From an uncultured Marinicella sp. (GTDB taxonomy: Bacteria > Pseudomonadota > Gammaproteobacteria > Xanthomonadales > Marinicellaceae), in NCBI GenBank assembly GCA_947502925.1, contig CANNBS010000004.1, positions 280,112-344,111 of the forward strand: a stretch of DNA of 64,000 nucleotides, read 5' to 3'. Under the pieces are notes generated by a model. That model was not told the origin of the DNA. It did not search any database and was given only the letters and a program-made list of their open reading frames with translations. The translations under genes were made by a program, and so were the position numbers. The first letter of the stretch is position 1; each line of letters opens with the position of its first letter. This document shows, in pieces, positions 60,681-64,000 of this stretch.

Positions 60681-61200
60681 TAGAGCTGTGCACCGGAACA
60701 GCAGTCCTTCGTTGCAATTTATGCACTCCGATGTTGCTTCATTAACAGAAACAACTGGTTTATATTTCTTTTATTTACAGTGACATAATGTGTGCTCATG
60801 AAGCATTATGTTTCTACTTTAACCGAGAAGAAGAAATAGAATTAATTGAGTTTGGGCGCCGATGAAACATAAAATTTATAGGTAAGATTGAGAAAGTAAG
60901 CGCCAATGCTCTAAACCGTTACTAAACAATTTAAAAAAATTCATTCTAAATATTTAGCCTCGTAATCCCTAAAATTGGTTTCTGATTAGTTTCAGTTTTA
61001 TGATATTTTATTTTCAGTGGTGTACAATCTCTGGCATGGCGAATGAGACATAAAAAAGCCCTAAAAGATGATTCAAGTCCTAAGGTTAGCTTAAGATGCG
61101 TATTTAATAAGTTGTTATACGAGGAAAACAGTGAGTAGACATTTGGAAATGAATTGTGTCTGTCTTATTATGCCTGCTAAGATTAAGTGATGGAGAATGT
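60681..61200. other. Gene-free 520-base spacer with repeats
   Basis: No gene is supported here. An inverted repeat ACATAATG...CATTATGT lies at 60783-60811. The 30-base unit at 61002-61031, ending TTCAGTGGTGTACAATCTC, recurs at 61806-61835. The second copy of the 86-base repeat is at 61037-61122. Confidence 0.55.
61037..61122 (+). repeat. 86-bp direct repeat upstream of a small gene, copy 2
   Basis: Matches 60235-60320, described there. This copy ends in GTTGTTATAC, closer to an attC-type core heptamer than GTTGTTGTGG of copy 1. It precedes the gene at 61201. Confidence 0.6.
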
Positions 61201-61647
61201 ATGAGTACACCATGTCCATTTTGTGAATTCGAAGCATCCGACTATCGAGAGAATCACAATTGGCGCTGTTATCGATGTGGCAAGGATTATGCAGATTGGC
61301 TTATGGCTCAGAAAGCAAAAGATGAGAACGTGACCAAAAAAGAACCGTTTTTTTCAGGTAAAGATATTCCTCCCGAAGCCGAGCCTGTGCAATTTGCCCA
61401 GCATTTATTGTTATTTGCAATTCTTTCGTTGTTGGCTTTAAACTTTTTCGTCGAAGGCATATTTTCGTGGTTATTCCCGGTTTCCATACCGTTTGTCGCC
61501 TACTATGCCTTTACTGTTTATAGAACGGGTTATGCGATTGGTCAGTATACCGTTTATAAACGTACAAAAAACCCGATTATGTATAGAGCCCACATATTGG
61601 GTGCAATCGGCTATATTATTTTGGCTTTTTGGGCTTGGGTTAATTAG
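61201..61647 (+). CDS. Zinc-ribbon membrane protein
   Basis: A 148-residue protein. The N-terminus has a four-cysteine zinc ribbon (CPFC near 5-8 and CYRC near 23-26, in NWRCYRCGKDY), followed by a linker and three hydrophobic segments (about 68-110 and 128-147). The start at 61201 is set by GGAG at 61192-61195; the upstream in-frame ATG at 61156 adds residues of no value. I recognise no named family. It lies in the cassette-like region. Confidence 0.7.
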   Translation: MSTPCPFCEFEASDYRENHNWRCYRCGKDYADWLMAQKAKDENVTKKEPFFSGKDIPPEAEPVQFAQHLLLFAILSLLALNFFVEGIFSWLFPVSIPFVAYYAFTVYRTGYAIGQYTVYKRTKNPIMYRAHILGAIGYIILAFWAWVN

Positions 61648-61861
61648 CGTTAACTCTATTAATAGCCAGCACATAACAGTGGCTGGATAAAGAAATCAGC
61701 TTGGAGGTAGTCAGTTCATATAAATTACTTTTTTAAGATGACTAATATCATTTATTAGACAATTATTATTGTGTTTGTGTTTAAAAAGCATCCATTTAAA
61801 TCACAGATATTTCAACTTCAGTGGTGTACAATCTCAGCACTTTCTAAAACACGTATTAACC

Positions 61862-63076
61862 ATGAATCTAAAAATAAAACTATTTTCTGTTTGTTGCTTT
61901 TTGTCTGTCTCGCTGTTTATTCACGCAGGAAAAGACGTTCAAAAACAAGCCGAAACCATCAGCAAAAAATACATTATTGCGGATTTGCATGTGGATGTGC
62001 CGTATCGATTAAAGGAACAGTATGAAGATGTGAGTCAGGCCACTGAAAGTGGTGATTTTGATTATCCGCGGGCTTTCAAGGGTGGTTTGGATGCGCCGTT
62101 TATGTCGATTTATATTCCTGCGAGTATTGAAGCAGAGGGCGGTGACAGCACAGCTGTTGCCAATGAATTGATTGATGGTGTGGAAAAAATGGTTGAGCAA
62201 TCACCGGATAAATTTGCTTTGGCGAAGTCGCCTGCCGACATCAAAGCCAACTTTAAAAAAGGCCTGATTTCATTGCCGATGGGGATGGAAAATGGTTCAC
62301 CGATTGCCGGAAACTTGGATAATTTAACGCATTTTTATGATCGCGGTATCCGTTACATTACCTTGTCACATTCGCTCAGTAACCACATTTCTGATTCGTC
62401 TTATGATGAAAAACGACCGGCGCAAGGCTTAACTGACTTTGGTAAAGAACTGGTCACAGCCATGAACAACATCGGCATGATGGTTGATGTCTCGCATATT
62501 TCTGACAAGGCTTTTGAGCAAGTGATTGAAATTAGCAAAGTGCCAGTGATTGCGTCGCATTCTTCGGCGCGGCATTTTACGCCGGGTTTTGAACGGAATA
62601 TGAGTGATGCCATGATTAAATCTCTGGCTGACCAGGGCGGCGTAATTTTTATCAACTTTGGTTCAACCTTCGTTTCTCAGAAATCAATAGACAGTTATGA
62701 TGCGTATAAAGAGGCTGCAGCTCAATTTTTAAAAGAAAACAGGGTCAAAGCCGATAGCGAGGAAGCCAAAGCCTTTACCAAAGCCTACCAAGAAAAAGTA
62801 CCCTTCGAGTTTGCCACTTTAGACACTGTGTTAGATCACTTTGATCATGTGGTGAAACTGGTGGGCATTGACCATGTCGGTATCGGCTCGGATTATGATG
62901 GTGTCGGTGATTCACTACCCACTGGCTTAAAAGACGTTTCGACTTACCCGAATTTAATTGCCGGGCTGATAAAACGCGGCTACTCAGAACAGGATATCGA
63001 GAAAATTCTGTCCGGCAATCTGTTCCGTGTCTGGCGGCAAGTGGAAGATTATGCTCACAAGCGTATATCTAAATAA
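61862..63076 (+). CDS. M19 membrane-dipeptidase-family peptidase
   Basis: A 404-residue exported zinc dipeptidase. The start at 61862 begins a signal peptide (MNLKIKLFSVCCFLSVSLF, cleavage near HAG). Metal-binding motifs of family M19 are DLHVDVPYRL (HxD), MGMENGSPI (bridging Glu), ITLSHSLSNH, IASHSSARHF, and GIGSDYDGVGD. It would hydrolyse dipeptides, possibly D-containing ones, in the periplasm. The frame extends to 61769 but those residues are unlike the family. It is monocistronic with a terminator and probably the first stable chromosomal gene after the cassette-like region. Confidence 0.92.
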   Translation: MNLKIKLFSVCCFLSVSLFIHAGKDVQKQAETISKKYIIADLHVDVPYRLKEQYEDVSQATESGDFDYPRAFKGGLDAPFMSIYIPASIEAEGGDSTAVANELIDGVEKMVEQSPDKFALAKSPADIKANFKKGLISLPMGMENGSPIAGNLDNLTHFYDRGIRYITLSHSLSNHISDSSYDEKRPAQGLTDFGKELVTAMNNIGMMVDVSHISDKAFEQVIEISKVPVIASHSSARHFTPGFERNMSDAMIKSLADQGGVIFINFGSTFVSQKSIDSYDAYKEAAAQFLKENRVKADSEEAKAFTKAYQEKVPFEFATLDTVLDHFDHVVKLVGIDHVGIGSDYDGVGDSLPTGLKDVSTYPNLIAGLIKRGYSEQDIEKILSGNLFRVWRQVEDYAHKRISK

Positions 63077-63095
63077 ATCGACCAATCGATAAAAC

Positions 63096-63125
63096 AAAGC
63101 CCTTGCTTGGTGTGAGGGCTTTTTA
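63096..63125 (+). terminator. Intrinsic terminator of the dipeptidase gene
   Basis: AAAGCCCT and AGGGCTTT form an eight-base-pair stem with an 11-base loop, followed by T-rich sequence, 20 bases after the stop. Confidence 0.85.
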
Positions 63126-63152
63126 TTGTGCATAAATAAAACAACAGTTCGC

Positions 63153-63174
63153 GTAGGGTGGGCTCAGCCCACCA
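63153..63174. repeat. REP-like palindrome, copy 2
   Basis: GTAGGGT plus GGTGGGCTCAGCCCACC, the same unit as at 58452-58473. Confidence 0.75.
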
Positions 63175-63240
63175 ATAAATAGCTGATGGTGTGTACAAAA
63201 AATATCTATAATAAAGTGACTGTCCTTAATTATTCACATT

Positions 63241-63627
63241 ATGAAATATCTGAAGTCCTTATTATTGTTTCTTATTCTCTTGCCAACCCTGACCTGTGCA
63301 GCAGAATGTCCAAAGCAATCATTAAAATGTGAATTGTCCATATTTGCGGTTAACCCCGAAGATGGAGAAATAGGGCAGCGCATCATCAGTCCTGATCAGG
63401 TTATTTCAGCCAAATTAGTTGAATCAAAAATATTAGAAGACAGTATTGCCTTAAAAGTTACTTTAAATTCTGCTGGCGAAAAGGAAAACAAGGCATACAC
63501 ATCTAAAAATATCGGCAGCAAACTGGCTGTTTTTTGTAATGGCCGTGAGCTGACCAAAGTTACTATCGCAAGTCGCAGTGAAGGTTATTTTATGATTGAA
63601 GGTGTTGAGTGGCCTTTTAAGCAGTAA
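63241..63627 (+). CDS. Secreted SecD-P1-head-like hypothetical protein
   Basis: A 128-residue protein with a signal peptide (about 1-20, ending TCAAE). The mature part follows the pattern of the P1 head subdomain of SecD: ISPDQVISAKLVES, a strand SIALKVTLNSAGEK, an AYTSKNIGSKLAVFCNGREL segment, and a final strand with MIEG. SecD itself is ten times larger, so this is a detached domain; the match is by eye and moderate. It may bind hydrophobic peptides in the periplasm. A GTGACTGTCC word lies 16 bases before the start. Confidence 0.62.
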   Translation: MKYLKSLLLFLILLPTLTCAAECPKQSLKCELSIFAVNPEDGEIGQRIISPDQVISAKLVESKILEDSIALKVTLNSAGEKENKAYTSKNIGSKLAVFCNGRELTKVTIASRSEGYFMIEGVEWPFKQ

Positions 63628-63717
63628 CACAAGGCATTTTATCTTTTTAATATTCGTCACACATGACTTTATATAGAGGTTTAGCTGAATTTATACAACA
63701 AACAGTGAGCTGTTAAT

Positions 63718-63739
63718 TGGTGGGCAGAGCCCACCCTAC
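63718..63739. repeat. REP-like palindrome, copy 3 (inverted)
   Basis: GGTGGGCAGAGCCCACC followed by CTAC, the reverse orientation of the unit at 58452 and 63153. The inner bases also pair. Confidence 0.75.
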
Positions 63740-63752
63740 ATGGCTCAATAGC

Positions 63753-63778
63753 CGTTCCCACGTCGGAGCGTGGGAACG
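63753..63778. repeat. REP-like palindrome of a second type
   Basis: CGTTCCCACG and CGTGGGAACG form a perfect ten-base-pair palindrome with a six-base centre. Palindromes of this sequence are scattered between genes in many gammaproteobacteria. Confidence 0.7.
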
Positions 63779-63835
63779 AGTGAAAGAATTTTTTAAAATA
63801 ACGTGACTGTCCCGGATTGGTTTTAGCCTGAGCAG

Positions 63836-63927
63836 ACACACCCCTGCACCCCTCTCAAGAGGGGAACGCGTCATTTGTATTTTTACATCTAAAAAAGAAT
63901 CAGCTCGTTTATTTCCCCTCTTGAGAG
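63836..63927. mobile_element. Partial second copy of the MITE-like element
   Basis: ACACACCCCTGCACCCC and the hairpin CCCCTCTCAAGAGGGG repeat the left end of the element at 60022. A further CCCCTCTTGAGAG arm lies at 63915-63927, where the first copy has a similar CCCCTCT. The right terminal repeat is not found before the window ends, so the copy is truncated or diverged. Confidence 0.6.
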
Positions 63928-64000
63928 ATACTGTCTTAAAAGTAAACTATTAATTCATATTTTTCTTTTGTTATGGGGTTTGCCCTAAAACTCACTGTTC

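Larger units (their letters stand above)
63628..64000. other. Repeat-rich end of the window without genes
   Basis: No gene is supported. This stretch holds the third REP-like palindrome (63718-63739, inverted), a second palindrome type (63753-63778), GTGACTGTCC at 63803-63812, and a partial second copy of the MITE-like element (63836-63927). Confidence 0.65.

Noticed and set aside
1..64000. tRNA, rRNA or CRISPR array
   Set aside because: No tRNA cloverleaf or CCA-type end, no rRNA sequence, and no series of short regularly spaced repeats was seen on reading; no covariance search was possible.

Overview
The window looks like chromosome of a free-living, probably marine gammaproteobacterium. 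GC appears moderate (mid-40s by eye, not computed). A Marinicella-like or Xanthomonadales-related lineage is my best guess. The reasons are the gammaproteobacterial dcw, clpS-clpA and gsp gene orders, a sigma factor/Ser-Thr kinase pair of the kind known from Xanthomonas, no murD in the dcw cluster, and three secreted proteins ending in an IFxDGFE-like tail. This is inference from gene content, not from a marker-gene comparison.

Layout. Bases 1-10427 hold the 3' part of the division/cell-wall (dcw) cluster: murF (partial), mraY, ftsW, murG, murC, ddl, ftsQ, ftsA, ftsZ and lpxC, mostly with overlapping stop and start codons. Bases 10435-13370 hold single genes: a TPR protein, a phasin, an IscA-type protein, a FimT/GspH pseudopilin and ssb. 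Bases 13402-23456 are a signalling and envelope block: an ECF-like sigma factor divergent from a transmembrane Ser/Thr kinase with a TPR ectodomain, a plant-type LRR secreted protein, and an operon of CHASE2 protein, small secreted protein, M48 peptidase and GNAT acetyltransferase. An exporter follows on the minus strand, then a 1229-residue secreted protein built of 251-residue repeats and an unrecognised two-gene unit. Bases 29358-31887 encode a CIO-type cytochrome bd oxidase, including a 38-residue DUF2474-like subunit that is easy to miss.

Bases 32087-44728 carry an acyl-CoA dehydrogenase, gspC-D-E-F of a type II secretion system running directly into ftsE-ftsX, a tandem receiver protein, ung, another tailed secreted protein and infA. 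ClpA-ClpS and a DUF523/DUF1722 protein follow.

Bases 48612-58436 form a lipid-modification locus. A nine-gene plus-strand operon encodes a fatty-acid desaturase, an FAD oxidoreductase, a DUF1365 protein, a CFA synthase, a DUF2878 protein, a DUF1295 protein and a second CFA-like methyltransferase. It ends in its own histidine kinase and response regulator. Two accessory envelope genes lie divergently upstream. This is the strongest candidate for a coherent, poorly described pathway.

Bases 58437-64000 are accessory DNA: small orphan genes all on the plus strand, separated by attC-like sites as in an integron cassette array without a visible integrase. The region also has a RelBE-type toxin-antitoxin pair, a MITE-like element with a second partial copy, and several REP-like palindromes. 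It also carries an M19 dipeptidase and a SecD-head-like secreted protein.
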